64,000 nucleotides of DNA from Acholoe squamosa (GCA_949317995.1 OX439052.1:38379932-38443931); one strand, 5' to 3'; positions 11,740 to 22,339 are shown, counted from the first letter of the stretch. Translations and numbers: made by a program. Notes: generated by a model from the letters alone, not told the origin.

Positions 11740-12085
11740 TATTAATACCCATTTTACTGACTCAGCACGTCAAGTCTAGGAATCTGATATTACATAGGAC
11801 GACTGAAGCCAGCGGAAACATTAGAAGGCATAGTTAAACAAAATCTATATCCATTTGGAACCCTGTGATTCCCTGTCCTTTCATCCTAAAGTTATTGAAA
11901 TCACAAAGTGGGGTCAGTTCTTTTATAGTTTATTGATGTTTGATATCTCCTCAAGTAACCTCTACTTTCTAAATTCTTTCGTTTCTGTGAACTCTACTTC
12001 ACTGTGGGTCGTCCTTGAACCGGTGAGTGCAAGGACATGTGTTCAGGAGTTAATTTCTTGAAACCTTAAGACTCAAGTTATTCTA

Positions 12086-12240
12086 CACTCTTAAAAATAA
12101 CTGCTGAATCTAAAAGGTAAACTTATAGCTTTCAGCAGCGAACCAACATAATTATAACCGCTATTCCATAGAGCATTGAAGTCCCAGATGGCAGTGAGGA
12201 AAAATATTGTGGTACAAGGAACTTGGTACAGTTTAATCAT
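12086..12240. mobile_element. CACTGTAAAAA-ended MITE, copy 3 (truncated)
   Basis: The left end CACTCTTAAAAATAACTGCT and the internal CCCAGATGGCAGTGAGG and TGGTACAAGGAAC words match the family; the right end is missing. Confidence 0.5.
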
Positions 12241-12345
12241 TCTGAACAGTGGTTGGGTCTCTAGCTATATCTCTATAGACTCTCTGACCGTTTTCCAACC
12301 CCCCCCGTTCAATCCCATGCAAGGCAAATGATAAAAGGTAGACTA

Positions 12346-12569
12346 CACTGCGAAAAGAAATATTAAATTAACAACAGTTCTCTGGCAATTCTTGGACAAG
12401 TCTTTCACTGTTTTTTTACAGAGATTCCTTGAAACACAGAGTTTTACTGTACCACCATCTGGGGCTTCATTATCAAAACTACATTGCATTACTAAATTTC
12501 AGTTATGGTGTTACACTTTTATAATCTACAAGAATGATTGCTAGATTCAACAGCTATTTCTTGGAGTGT
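12346..12569. mobile_element. CACTGTAAAAA-ended MITE, copy 4 (opposite orientation)
   Basis: CACTGCGAAAAGAAAT at the left and ATTTCTTGGAGTG at the right, with CAGAGATTCCTTG, CCATCTGGGGCTTC and AGATTCAACAGCT in the complementary orientation to copies 1-3. Confidence 0.6.
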
Positions 12570-13796
12570 AGGGCTAACATTTTGGAAAGAACTTGTGTCT
12601 CCAGCTTCCTTAGATGTTTTCAAAAAGTGGTCTGAGGCACTGATAATTGTTAAAGACTGCACTCGTACATCAATAGCACAATCATAAAATTGACATTATG
12701 TGGCTGTGTGTGGTATAGTAGATGTTGTCCAAACAAGAAAAGACCTCTCATGAAATTTTATGAACCCTCAACACGGTTTGAACCAGAATGGCTTCCTGTA
12801 AAGATAGTCAATCCTGAGAGCTACTTACACCCTGTTGCCTTGTAATAAAGCTAACGGTTCTAGGTTTACGCTACAATAACTATGCGGTTATAGTAGCACA
12901 TAACTCTTAGCTAGTAGAAAGCAGAATAAGTCCAATGCTTGACCGCGTTTTTGCTCATTGCGTTTTCTCTGAAATATGGATGACACCCTGAGACTAACTT
13001 TTGTCTGGATGTAGAGCCTCATTTTCAGTGTGATTTTTCACCTAAATAACTATCCATCTTTTATAATTTTTATCATTTTTCTATGACATCAACTATAGTA
13101 TAAAGGGGAGGCGGCATCAAGTGCATGATTCCCCACTTTTGTGCAAAACCACATCAATAGTCTAAAACACTCTCTACAGGACGCTTTACTGAAAAAGAAA
13201 GATGGATCATGCAGCATTGCCAGGCCTTTTCGATGATATTCTCAAAGTAGCAACTCATTCACCATAAAAGCCATCCAGGCAGACACTCATCTGCCCTCTA
13301 ATAGTTGTTAGATAGCACTATATGTGTATTCATATCATAGACAAGTCACATGGTGGTATAGGTCTCCAGGGAGGCTCAGATCTCTTACACCACTGTGCTG
13401 GAGGGTGTTGCGAAAGGACAGGAATTCAATTCTGTCGGAGGTGCTATTCCCAAATGGGAACTGACTACCCTCAGGCAATGACTTCTCCCCTGTTTTGCAG
13501 CAAGGTAATAGGTTATAGAATTGATTCTTAAGTTTTCATGAATTTGGGAATGCTTCCCAGTATGACTCACACTAAGAGGATTGATTCTGAGTGTAAGATG
13601 AGAAGTTGGTTCTGAGCAGCAGAACAGCCAGGAACTGGAAGGTGAGTTTTGACAGTGAGAATCCGCATCCGATTCTTTTCGCAATAGCCTCCTGGGTAAC
13701 TCGATTTTCTAGCCTGTAGAGGACCCCAACCTAAAGCCAAACACAGTGCACACTATCGGGTACTCACTGAGTGGTGTTCTATGTATATCACATCTA
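12570..13796. other. non-coding stretch
   Basis: Mostly unrecognised. A cysteine-rich frame near 13334-13501 was considered as an exon and not adopted (see rejected items). Confidence 0.35.
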
Positions 13797-14099
13797 CACT
13801 GAAAACCTGGAAGATCTGAAACTAGTCAGCGGTGACGACTTTAGGTCCTCAAGTTGACGATACCTAAAACTACAGCTTTAGGTAGTCAAAATGATGACTT
13901 TAGGTAGTCATCCTGACGACCTGAGTCGTCAGTATGACAATACTGACAGTACAGAGTCATCATACTGATGACTTAGGTCGTCAGGATGATTACCTAAAGT
14001 CATCATTTGACTACCTAAAGCTGTAGTTTTAGGTATCGTCAACTTGAGGACCTAAAGTGGTCACCGCTGACTAGTTTCGGATCTTCCAGGTTTTCAGTG
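13797..14099. mobile_element. 303-bp near-perfect palindrome with TA edges (fold-back element)
   Basis: CACTGAAAACCTGGAAGATC at the left is mirrored by GATCTTCCAGGTTTTCAGTG at the right, each bordered by TA. The symmetry runs essentially to the centre near 13948, through repeated GACTACCTAAAG and CGTCAGTATGAC words. TA edges and CACTG ends suggest a mariner-like or related cut-and-paste origin. It encodes nothing. Confidence 0.8.
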
Positions 14100-15414
14100 T
14101 ACATAGGCAGCTAGTTCTTGCTTACCACATAGGCAGGTAAAAGCGTCTGGAGCTTTATCCTCACAAATTGAGCTAATTGAAGGGTGTATCAAACCTATTG
14201 TTTGGCACCGCAAGAGGTTGGGTCAACTTGACTCAAATTTAAGGTCCTTGCAATTTGGCTCATCAGCACTCCCTCAAATCCAGCACTCATTACACAGACA
14301 GTACTTTTTTTGAAACTCGACGCAAAGACTGGATGATACGGTATGTGTACTAAAGATCATGCGAGGACCTAACTTGAACATTCAGTCCGAGAGTGGCCAT
14401 ATTACACTATATAATAGAATTCTATACAAGTGATGTCAATGCTGGACACCATATCAGTTCTACTACACCTTGTTTGAGAGAGGATTCCCACATTGTGGCC
14501 TCCTGTGAAATGAATGTTTTCATCGTGAAATTGAATACAATGTTTCTTTCTTTCTATCCGCTTTCAGAGATCCCCATAGGCCCAGCACGAAAGGCCTGTG
14601 GCTCCCCCGTCCATCCCTAGCATGTTATACCATAGTCAACTGTCATCAGATTTTGTATAAGATCTGCCTGACTCATTTGGCTGACAGAGATTCAGTGGAT
14701 TATGGGTACAAGGACCCATAAGAGGAAAGGCTCATAACAGCAAGATGGATTTGCACCATATTATCTCAGCCGATTCATCATTGTGATGATGGAAAGGCCC
14801 CAATAATTGATTTTGGTAACACTCTGTGGTGAAATGACTGCTTTGCAGACTTTTGGGGATCTATATATTCTACACTGTCAATACAAACTATGATCCCGGT
14901 GAGTTTGACCTGGATGGCAGTCACTTATAGTCCGCATCTCTGCGGTACCATGACTCCCATAACAAACATAGCTTCATCTAATTGAAGAGGGAACCATCAA
15001 GATCCACAGGAACTGGTGTTGTATGCTCTATGCACAGACCAAGCCCCACATAATACCAGCACAAATTCTGATTCCATGACTTGAATATAAAATTCTGTCT
15101 CTAACCCTGGCTGAAGTAGCATTGAGGTTGATAGAATGAACAGAGACTATCATGGTCTACATAGTAAGTAACTTGTTATTGCTTGGGAAGACAGTCACTA
15201 ATCTGAATACTTTTTTTCAGCGATTAACATTTCAATACCCCTGTACCTCTGGTGCATATTCAAGACTGCCGCTTTCTTGAATGGGCCATTACGGCTACAC
15301 AAAGGGTTGTAACAGTACAGCCCACATGGAAAATTTAAAAGGAAACAATATTCATGGCACGATGTCATCAGGCAATGATCATTGACTATTTGACTAACTC
15401 ACCTACTCTGAAAT
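14100..15414. other. non-coding stretch with a dispersed repeat copy
   Basis: Includes the second copy of the repeat seen at 2740-2890 (about 15150-15310, T-run followed by GATTAACATTTCAATACCCC). A pyrimidine-rich acceptor-like site ends at about 14568 (CGCTTTCAG), but no exon frame fits it. Confidence 0.35.

Positions 15415-15498
<84 letters not shown>
15415..15498. repeat. (AC)n(AT)n microsatellite
   Basis: A run of AC dinucleotides passes directly into a longer run of AT dinucleotides. Confidence 0.9.
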
Positions 15499-15502
<4 letters not shown>

Positions 15503-16080
15503 ATACTGAAGAAGTGTATAGGCATTTAGGAAGACCTTCTTTATGTATAGACCAAAAGAGACCTAGCTAATCAATGCCCTTCACCCCGCTTCTCATTCAA
15601 AATGACATTCCATTGTAGATAGCCTTTACTGGTGAACACTCAGGTTTTGAACAGTTTCTCTATTTTATTGTAAACACCAAGCATTGATTCATGCAAGATT
15701 CCACTTTTGTGATAAAAATGAATGGCTTTTCCATAACCATTTACATTATGCTGTAGCCAAAGACCCAGATCCCATTATAGTTGGCAAATAAAATATGTCA
15801 AGTGACATCCCAGTTGTAATCGTCCAAAATGGCAAAGCATCCACCAGATACAATGATTTATTTCATGTTGATATGCCCGAGATACTGACAGCCCATAGCC
15901 TTACCATTGCAGCTCCGTATCGCACACCCCCCGTGCGATAACCCGCGAAAATATCACACGCCGAGGTCATGTGACGATTTGATGACGTCATAGCTCCAAG
16001 ATGGCGATGTAAACAATGCGCACGGGGAGTCATTCTGGTAAATTCTATTGTAATTCAGCAGTTTTAGATAAAATAACATG
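15499..16080. other. non-coding, CpG-rich toward the right end
   Basis: From about 15905 the sequence becomes CpG-rich and contains a consensus CRE-like TGACGTCA (about 15983) and a YY1-like CAAGATGGCG (about 15998), before the hairpin at 16081. It could be a promoter-like module but no gene start was identified. Confidence 0.35.
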
Positions 16081-16249
16081 AAATAAATGCAAAGGCACAC
16101 TCGTTGGAGGAATGTTGGGGGGTTATCGCACTTGTCGATCAGTTGCCGCATCACACTCCGCCCTGCAGGCGTCGTGCGATACGGCAACTGATCGGCGCGT
16201 GCGATAACCCCCCGACATTCCTCCAACTCGTGAACCTTTGCTTATTTAT
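16081..16249. repeat. large hairpin, about 75-bp arms
   Basis: The left arm (GTTGGAGGAATGTTGGGGGG, TTATCGCAC, GATCAGTTGCCG) pairs with the right arm (CGGCAACTGATC, GTGCGATAA, CCCCCCGACATTCCTCCAAC) at close to 88% by eye. The loop is GC-rich (TCCGCCCTGCAGGCG). A YY1-like AAGATGGCG lies about 75 bp to the left. Confidence 0.75.
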
Positions 16250-16420
16250 CGGCCCAATCTTGGTTTACATTTCTCTCTTTGTTTTTGGGGAGGGATGGGT
16301 TGGACCTCATTAAGTAAGGTCTGGTGAAATAACCCAGTATTTAGAAGCATGTTAGAAGAAATCGGCAAAGTAAGACATCCAGCCTGATGATTTTTTAATT
16401 TGCAACACTAAAAAATGCTA

Positions 16421-16674
16421 CACATGGGGACACATTCAAATGGGTCCCAGGTGGGAACCCACTGGACTGGACTTTCTGGGCTAACCCAGTCGTGGATTCA
16501 TGCTGATAAATTCCAGGCTGCCAAGTGGGACGCAGGTGGGTTAGGCGCAAATGGAGTTGTTTCTGGGCCAAGCCAATCTGGGACCAACTTGGCACTCCTT
16601 CCATTTACCAGTTTGAACCCACATCCAGGCTAGCCCAGAAAGGCCAAAGAGTTCCCACCTGGGGCCCATGTGGA
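16421..16674. mobile_element. MITE with about 70-bp inverted ends (CCAGGTGGGAAC)
   Basis: The left end (ACATGGGG, GGGTCCCAGGTGGGAAC, TTTCTGGGCTA) is mirrored at the right (TAGCCCAGAAAGG, GTTCCCACCTGGGGCCC, ATGTGG). Overlapping reading frames here on both strands are by-products of the inverted repeats. Confidence 0.65.
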
Positions 16675-16744
16675 CGTCCTGGCCGGAGACAGGTAATAGT
16701 CTATTATTATCCACCCCATAGTGACAGATGAACTCAAGATTGGT

Positions 16745-16965
16745 GGAATTTCTTTTTACTGTGTAACCTGAATGAGTTCTGGCTTATTAGATTCAGACAC
16801 GACTGCATCTATTTCTACAACCAATTATTATTGACACACCAGGTGGATTGGAAATTAAAACGCTAATATCGCATGCAGGAATTTGACCCATCTATTTGTT
16901 ACTAGGGTGACATGAATGCAGGAATTAGGAATATTGTAAAAACTCTCAATGAATAAGAATAGGCA
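16745..16965. repeat. dispersed repeat, copy 1 (partner about 35890-36105)
   Basis: Shared with 35.9-36.1 kb in the same orientation: TTTTTACTGTGTAACCTGA, TCCTACAACCAAT-like, TTGTTACTAGGGTGA, AGGAATTAGG, GAATAAGAATAG. About 220 bp, clearly diverged. Confidence 0.6.
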
Positions 16966-17670
16966 TGGTTCACATCTAGGGTGGATGAGAAAACGCACAC
17001 ATAGATCTCCAAAAAAAAAAAAAGGACACAACAGCTCCCTTTGGACATCAGTTTAAGAATCACGCAGCTGTTTCCAAATCAGTAGCAAGTACCATATCGA
17101 CCTGTATACAAAGGTTCCAGCTTATCCAGTGGACAGGTCATTGCTTTATCTGGTACCTTTCAATATAAGCACTGAGGACAGCCAGCATGATGGGGACCAG
17201 TTGTTATGTGATGTCCCCTAAAAAGTCTAAACTGAATGAAGGGAATTGTCTTATTGGTTGGTAATGCATCCCACTACCTCCATATATATGGGCTGGAGTC
17301 TCGGATAGTGCCTATGTGGAATAAGTATTAATAAATGCAGTCCAGTAGCAGAAATCAAGGGGTGGCATGCTTGATGTCTGCCATCATCTGACTGATTATC
17401 CTTGACATACAGCGGATACGTCTTCTGCTGTAACAGAAGCCCTCTGGTGTAGCTGAATATAGGTACTGACAATACACGCCATCCACTTGACATAAACTGA
17501 TGCCTCTGTGATAAGTAAAGAGCTCGACTGCTTTTACTTTATTCATATATTGTACTTTATACCATTCATACAACATCATACATTATTACTCACTATGCTA
17601 TACACTATGCTGGAGAACAAACGGTTTTTGAGTGTTTTCTCATGGAATTTTTGGCAAAATTAGTTGGTGA
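16966..17670. other. flank or possible LTR remnant of the gag-NADAR element
   Basis: Holds TATATATGG near 17283 and AATAAA near 17329, the pieces expected of an LTR, and ends next to a primer-binding-site-like motif. No second copy was found at the other end of the element, so the LTR call is only a suggestion. Confidence 0.25.
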
Positions 17671-17677
17671 TAATGCT

Positions 17678-17688
17678 TGGTGCAGTGA
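17678..17688 (+). other. candidate retroelement primer-binding site
   Basis: TGGTGCAGTGA is the same 11-mer that directly follows the 5' LTR of the 12.3-kb element (37677-37687). It precedes the first gag frame by about 50 bp, which fits a primer-binding site. The matching tRNA was not identified. Confidence 0.45.
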
Positions 17689-17735
17689 TGTGCGCTACAG
17701 GCAGAGTGCTTTGTTCCTGATAGAGGCGTGCCTAG

Positions 17736-18767
17736 ATGACAGGCCGACGACAAGGACGTAAGGATTGGCGATCTGCGCAGAACCCTGAGTTTCGGAGGAA
17801 TCTGAGATCTGTGGAAGGAAGACTTCCACGAAGGTGTTTTAGCTGCAGGGTGTGGAGAATATTGGATTTCTCACCTCAACGCCACAGCACGACTCATCTC
17901 CAGCAGCACGGACAGCAGCAGCTAGAGTGCACGATCGCACAGATGCATATCATCAACAGTTAAGTGATTCTAAGAAGTTTATTGGTGCTTTCCTACAATC
18001 TAACATTACTGAATCCTCCACTATTGACATCAGTGCTGGGGATACTGACACTATTAATGTGGTTGTGTCGCATGCTTCTGATTTGAGTGCTAGTATTGAC
18101 TCCATCTGGTCAGTCAGTGTCTCTATCACCAACATGGGAAATGAAAATCCTAAAACGTTAGCTGCTCAAACAGAGGGTTTTACTAGACAGGTTCAACTTC
18201 TGCAGAGTCAGGCAACAGAGAATGTGGGGTATATGAAAGTTTTGGAGGATACAATTGCAAATTTGAATGCTAAGATTAGAGATCTTTCCATTAAAATAGA
18301 ACCTGAACAGCAAGCAGTAGTGAACCCGTTTGCCAGCAGATTGGTGGATTCACAAATGCAAATTGATGATTTAAGTAGAATTGTGGAGAATTGCTTTATA
18401 GATTATAATGAGACCTTACAGCATATGGAAAAGAAACAAGACAATCTGCAATATTCCAAACACAGAGACGCCATTAGATCATTAGGTGATAACCCAAAGC
18501 CCTTCGAAATACCCACAATTTTGAGTACTGCAAAGGAGTTTATTGATGAGTATCAGTCCTATGCCAAGGACATTCATAAAAAACCCTAAGTATTGGTTCA
18601 AGGGTTTATCACAAATTCTTAAGGGAGATGCGTTATCTCTCTATGAGGCCTATAAATCTGTGTACACGGGGAATACTGATTTTGTCAAATTGAGAGAGAA
18701 ATTTACAGCCAGATTTAAGAAGATATCTAAGGATGAGCTAAAGAAGTGTGGTTCTAGGGTAGAGTGA
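17736..18767 (+). pseudogene. gag: Ty3/Gypsy gag, N-terminal and capsid part (decayed)
   Basis: Gag of a degraded Ty3/Gypsy element. An ATG at 17736 opens a basic frame. The main 245-codon frame (17852-18589) then has a long Gln/Asn/Ser-rich region with heptad-like spacing (for example LLQSQATENVGYMKVLEDTI), probably coiled coil. It is followed by KPFEIPTILSTAKEFIDEYQ. The last part continues in another frame (to 18767) with KYWFKGLSQILKGDALSLYE and LREKFTARFKK, the W-x-x-L-x-G-x-A-x-x-x-Y pattern of retrotransposon Gag capsids. The frame break lies in an A-rich run near 18577-18590; another lies near 17870-17960. The C-terminal capsid piece resumes at 19448. The structural role is inferred from the family. 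Confidence 0.7.
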
Positions 18768-19447
18768 CCTTGAGTAGTGCATGTACCCTAAGTCGGCCAC
18801 TTTGCATGTTTATAGTGGCAAATTGAAATTATCAATGACCACCTTAGAATATTTTAAGTGATTAACATTTGGAGAAGATGGGAAGATGCAGCACTTGCAA
18901 TCTTACAATCTTTGGCTATATTTGGTTCATCACCTTCCAAAGGCTGTCAATAAGAGCATGTTTGCGGTTCTATCCATGCAAATAGAAATGGGTTTTAGAT
19001 GATTTGCAAGTCACTTATATTGGATTGCTACTAGTCAATGAGGATAAGCTTGCAATAATGTCTTAATAGTTAAGGGACAGAGGTAGCCTTGACTAAATAT
19101 TGTAAATGGATTGTAAGTACACCCTGTCAATTATCAATAAAGTGGAAATTCACCCCCTTCCTTGCATCAAGTACACAATAGACAATCTCCTACAGAGTAA
19201 TGTGATGTGGATGACTCAAGGTACTGGTGGCTGGCTCATGGTACTGATGACGAAAAATACACTTCACTTGTAAAATGAAGGCTTAAAGGGGCTGGTAGAC
19301 ATGACTATAAGATTTGTAACCTTATTTGCTGGAATGAGAAACACTTAAGGAAAATTTTCATAACTGTTTTTTGATGCCCCACCCATGTTTGCCTAATATA
19401 GAATAGGCCCTAGAAAAAGTTAGAGGTTGCACAGAGGTCGACTCATG
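18768..19447. other. decayed interval inside the Gypsy element
   Basis: Separates the two capsid pieces, so part of it is probably insertion. A short frame near 19120-19200 includes VEIHPLP and IDNLL, faintly like an RT segment, but this is not enough for a call. Confidence 0.3.
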
Positions 19448-19685
19448 GTCACTAATAGGAAACAGCAACCAGGAGAGACAGTGCAGAAAAATGCATCTGA
19501 TATGCAATGCTTGTTAAGTAAATTGAAAGTGGATGAGGAATGTAAACTTGAACTCTACATCACAAATCTCAGGGATGAAATCAGTGATGTTGGGTTAGCA
19601 TAGTATCCTACTTCTGTCATGGCCACAGTTGAGATGGCTGAGATAGAAGAAATTAGGATTAATCGTGGTGTTGTAGAAGTAAAAC
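19448..19685 (+). pseudogene. gag: Ty3/Gypsy gag, C-terminal capsid piece
   Basis: The frame reads QQPGETVQKNASDMQCLLSK then LELYITNLRDEIS and, after a stop at 19601-19603, VMATVEMAEIEE. The P-G-E-x-V, followed by a helix, then F/Y-I-x-x-L-R-x-E-I, is the standard second half of the retrotransposon Gag (Retrotrans_gag) capsid fold, continuing the piece that ended at 18767. It is cut off at 19686 by a hAT-like MITE. Its neighbour downstream, past the insertion, is the acidic linker and NADAR domain, in the place where a Gag zinc knuckle would be expected. No C-x2-C-x4-H-x4-C knuckle was seen. Confidence 0.7.
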
Positions 19686-19842
19686 CAGTGGCGGATTAAG
19701 AGGGGGGTGGGTGGGGGCATGCACCCCCCCTTTTTCCCTGTACTTAACAGTTTACTTAATTCTTTTTACCCTAGAATTTAGCCAAAATTAGGGACTTAAC
19801 AAGGGACACTCCCCTCTTTACAAAATCCTGAATCCGACCCTG
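19686..19842. mobile_element. hAT-like MITE
   Basis: Starts CAGTGGCGGATTAAG and ends CTGAATCCGACCCTG, so the ends form the inverted pair CAGTGGCGGATT / CAGGGTCGGATTCAGG common in hAT-derived elements. AAAAC is present on both sides, consistent with an eroded target duplication. It interrupts the gag remnant. Confidence 0.65.
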
Positions 19843-19859
19843 AAAACTAGATTTGTTGA

Positions 19860-20520
19860 ATCAATTAGGATTAATCGCGGTGTTGTAGAAGTAAAACCAG
19901 ATTTGTTGTATCAGGTCAATATCAAGACGGTGACCTCAAGGACAAGAGCGGCAGGCGGCTAGTGCATTCTTCTCATTTAGAAGATTCTGTCAGTTTTTTA
20001 AGCAAGTTTCTATCATTATTAGTCCAAAAGTTATGCCTATTAATATAAATGTGCACCTTTATTAGGTTTGGAGAAACTTTTCCAATAGACTGTGAACCCC
20101 CCTACCCCCTCTGGCTGTGGTCCATAGGCTTATGTATTAGGGTTCCCACCCCCTTGCATACACACTCATCTTGTGCAAAAAGTGGCGATGAAACCACATG
20201 ATTTTACATTTCTATCTTGATTAACACATGTCAATCAACATTATTGTAGTTTTTGAAAAAAATAAACTGTTTGTCCAGTTTGGGAATAATTCAACTAAGT
20301 TCCTCCAAAATCCAAATGTCTAGATATCAGCCCATCCTACAAAAGATGGCTGATACCAAAGAAAGTAGTGTTGCTACCCCAACCTTTTATTTCACATTTC
20401 ACTTAAACATCAAGTAAGGAACAAATATTTCAAGTTACAAGGAAATCCTTTGTCAATTAATTTTAGGTCACCTGGAGCCCTTGTCATTTTGTGTCAAACG
20501 CGGTGTTGTGAAACCAGTTA
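19860..20520. other. decayed gag-linker interval with a repeated motif
   Basis: The block ATTAGGATTAATCG[T/C]GGTG, followed by TTGTAGAAGTAAAACCAG, occurs before the hAT-like MITE (about 19652) and again after it (about 19863), with a weaker third start near 20498 (CGCGGTGTTGTGAAACCAG). It translates as IRINRGVVEVKP. The rest is non-coding, AT-rich. Confidence 0.4.
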
Positions 20521-20828
20521 AATCTACAAATGAAATTCCTATTGTAGTATTAACTAGACCACAAGTGGAAGTTAAAGACCCCCAACAAGGATGATCAGGT
20601 CTGGCTTTAGCATTATGAACCCAAAGAGCTACGAGAACATAAGAGAAGAGTCTGTGGGCTAGCTGTAAAGAAGGGCTACAAACCTAAATTGGTGGAGTCT
20701 GGAGTGGTTATTAGTAGTGAGGATACTTTAGAAGCAACAGCAGATGGCTCAGGAAGTTTAGGTGATACCGCTGATAATGGGAAAGAGCAGGCAGCAGATG
20801 GTGATACGATACAGGGAAAGAAACACCA
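20521..20828 (+). pseudogene. acidic linker upstream of the NADAR domain
   Basis: One frame reads through HYEPKELREHKRRVCGLAVK, then KGYKPKLVESGVVISSEDTL and a run rich in Gly, Asp, Ser and Ala. A stop at about 20608 and a one-base shift in an A-run near 20817-20823 separate it from the NADAR frame. The continuity of style and direction suggests that the NADAR protein was once longer and probably part of the Gag polyprotein. The HYEPKELREHKRRV segment is basic and unidentified. Confidence 0.45.
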
Positions 20829-20834
20829 GTGGAG

Positions 20835-21467
20835 ATGACCACCCCCAATGGTAAAGGTTTGGGTACTACAGAAGATGTAATTATGAAATCGCCTGGATCA
20901 GTAAGTACTGATGATGAGGATGATGAAGATGATGAAGATAGTACTGAGGTTCACCAGAGGATGACACGGGCAGGCCTCATTTACAGAGGCAAAAATAGTG
21001 CCTTGAGTAATTGGTATCCTTGCACATTCAAAGCTGCTGTGTTAGGAGATACACTAGAGTTCAACAGTGTGGAACAGGGGTACTTTTATTGTAAACTAAA
21101 GGAACTGGGCTATCATCGGCTTGCAGATGATATGATGAAGACCAAGAGTGCAAAGAAAATCAAGTGTAAGCACTATAAAGCGCCACCAGGTCAGTATTTG
21201 CACACAGTCGCAAAGGACTACATGAACACACTGATTAGTGCCAAATATAACCAATGTGAAGGCCCTAGAAAATGTCTGCTGGGGACAGCCTCTATCGTAT
21301 TGATTCAGGGCTTTAGGGACATGATCTGGGGTGGGGGGTATGTATACCACTCAGAAGCTTATGATCAAGGGAGGGTGAAAGGTCAGAATTTGCATGGCCA
21401 ACTAACCATGAGAATCAGGGATATTATTTGGGAGCAGGAAAGAAGTAAGCCACTTATTGTATTGTAA
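20835..21467 (+). CDS. NADAR (YbiA-like) domain protein encoded in a Gypsy element
   Basis: A 210-codon intact frame. An acidic tract (residues 26-35) precedes a NADAR domain at about 48-198. Visible family features: RGKNSALSNWYPC (like the FSNFYP start), LEFNSVEQGYFYCKLKELG with the conserved Glu at 80 (like S-x-E-H-x-x-Q-x-x-K), AKDYMNTLISAKY followed by LLGTASIVLIQ, DMIWGGG at 162-168 (like D-x-x-W-G-x-G), and GQNLHGQLTMRIRDI near the end (like G-x-N-x-L-G-x-L-L-M-x-x-R). The position usually occupied by Glu in L-x-E-x-x-x-D is Gln here (IQGFRD), so activity is uncertain. Known NADAR proteins hydrolyse N-glycosidic bonds, including removal of ADP-ribose from guanine. It lies between gag and pol remnants of one orientation, so I infer it belongs to the retroelement rather than a host gene. 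The start was set at the first in-frame ATG; the real start may be upstream. Confidence 0.75.
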   Translation: MTTPNGKGLGTTEDVIMKSPGSVSTDDEDDEDDEDSTEVHQRMTRAGLIYRGKNSALSNWYPCTFKAAVLGDTLEFNSVEQGYFYCKLKELGYHRLADDMMKTKSAKKIKCKHYKAPPGQYLHTVAKDYMNTLISAKYNQCEGPRKCLLGTASIVLIQGFRDMIWGGGYVYHSEAYDQGRVKGQNLHGQLTMRIRDIIWEQERSKPLIVL

Positions 21468-21852
21468 ATGTGATCATAGCCACTAGTACAAAGGCAAGAA
21501 GTTGATGTGGACGCAGTGATGAAGCTATGGCGTCCCCTAAGGGTCGGTCGCCATAGGTTCAACTTTTGGATACTAAGATTTGGACGTGCCTGGTGTCTGA
21601 TAGGTGAAGTAACCGTGCGATCAGATGCTGCCGCAATTATAGAATTGTTCACCTTTAAATATGAAGATATGTGATAGGTGTAGAATCCACGCCATCACTA
21701 AATTACTCAATCAATTGTTAGGTTTGATATGCATTTCTTCCTTTGCATTTTCTTATGTGCAGAAGCCATGGTGTATAAGATATTCCCATAGAAGGAGCAA
21801 CTTGTCACATAGTTGTAATGCTTGGTGCAACACTGTAGCAGTTATAAAGGTA

Positions 21853-21892
<40 letters not shown>

Positions 21893-22339
21893 ATGTGTAT
21901 ATTCCTAATTATTTCAATTTATTGTTTAATTTTATTTTCTTTCTCATGAGCAGGTGAAATTAATTCTATTATTTTTTTCTCAACTGTAATGTATAAATGT
22001 CACTAATTGCTGTCCATAAATTCCATCAACCCCAGCGGTATCCTATTAAAATAAGTGAAGTCGCTAGAAAATCTGCAGGGAGGGAGGGGATTTTTGTCTG
22101 ATTTGTTATTAGCTGAATTAGAGTAAGCTGACAAAGTCAGTCACCTCATCTACGAGGATAATTTGTGGACGAGGAAGAGTTGTACATTTTGTAATTATTG
22201 CATTACATATAACCTTGTTTTCTTTTCTTGATATTCATTTGAGTACCATATACTCATCTCATGGTCTGTAGTATAAGTCATTTTGTGGAGAAAAAGGGGC
22301 TGGTGATCTCGTCCATAAATTGTCGTAGTTTTGAAGACA
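21468..22339. other. non-coding interval with an AT microsatellite
   Basis: Contains an (AT)n run at about 21851-21884 followed by GTATGTGTATGTGTAT. No protease (D-T/S-G) frame was found here, although one would be expected between gag and RT. Confidence 0.4.

Noticed and set aside
13334-13501. Cysteine-rich frame (HHCAGGCCERTG, FCRRCYSQMG) as a second exon of the candidate at 10567
   Set aside because: The phase would fit, but the upstream acceptor is weak and the end looks more like an acceptor (CCCCTGTTTTGCAG) than a donor; no family recognised.
19110-19200. Separate RT fragment (VEIHPLP, IDNLL)
   Set aside because: Too short and ambiguous to separate from chance similarity.
21096-21652. 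Minus-strand frames opposite and beyond the NADAR ORF
   Set aside because: No recognisable products; the plus-strand NADAR frame accounts for the coding signal.
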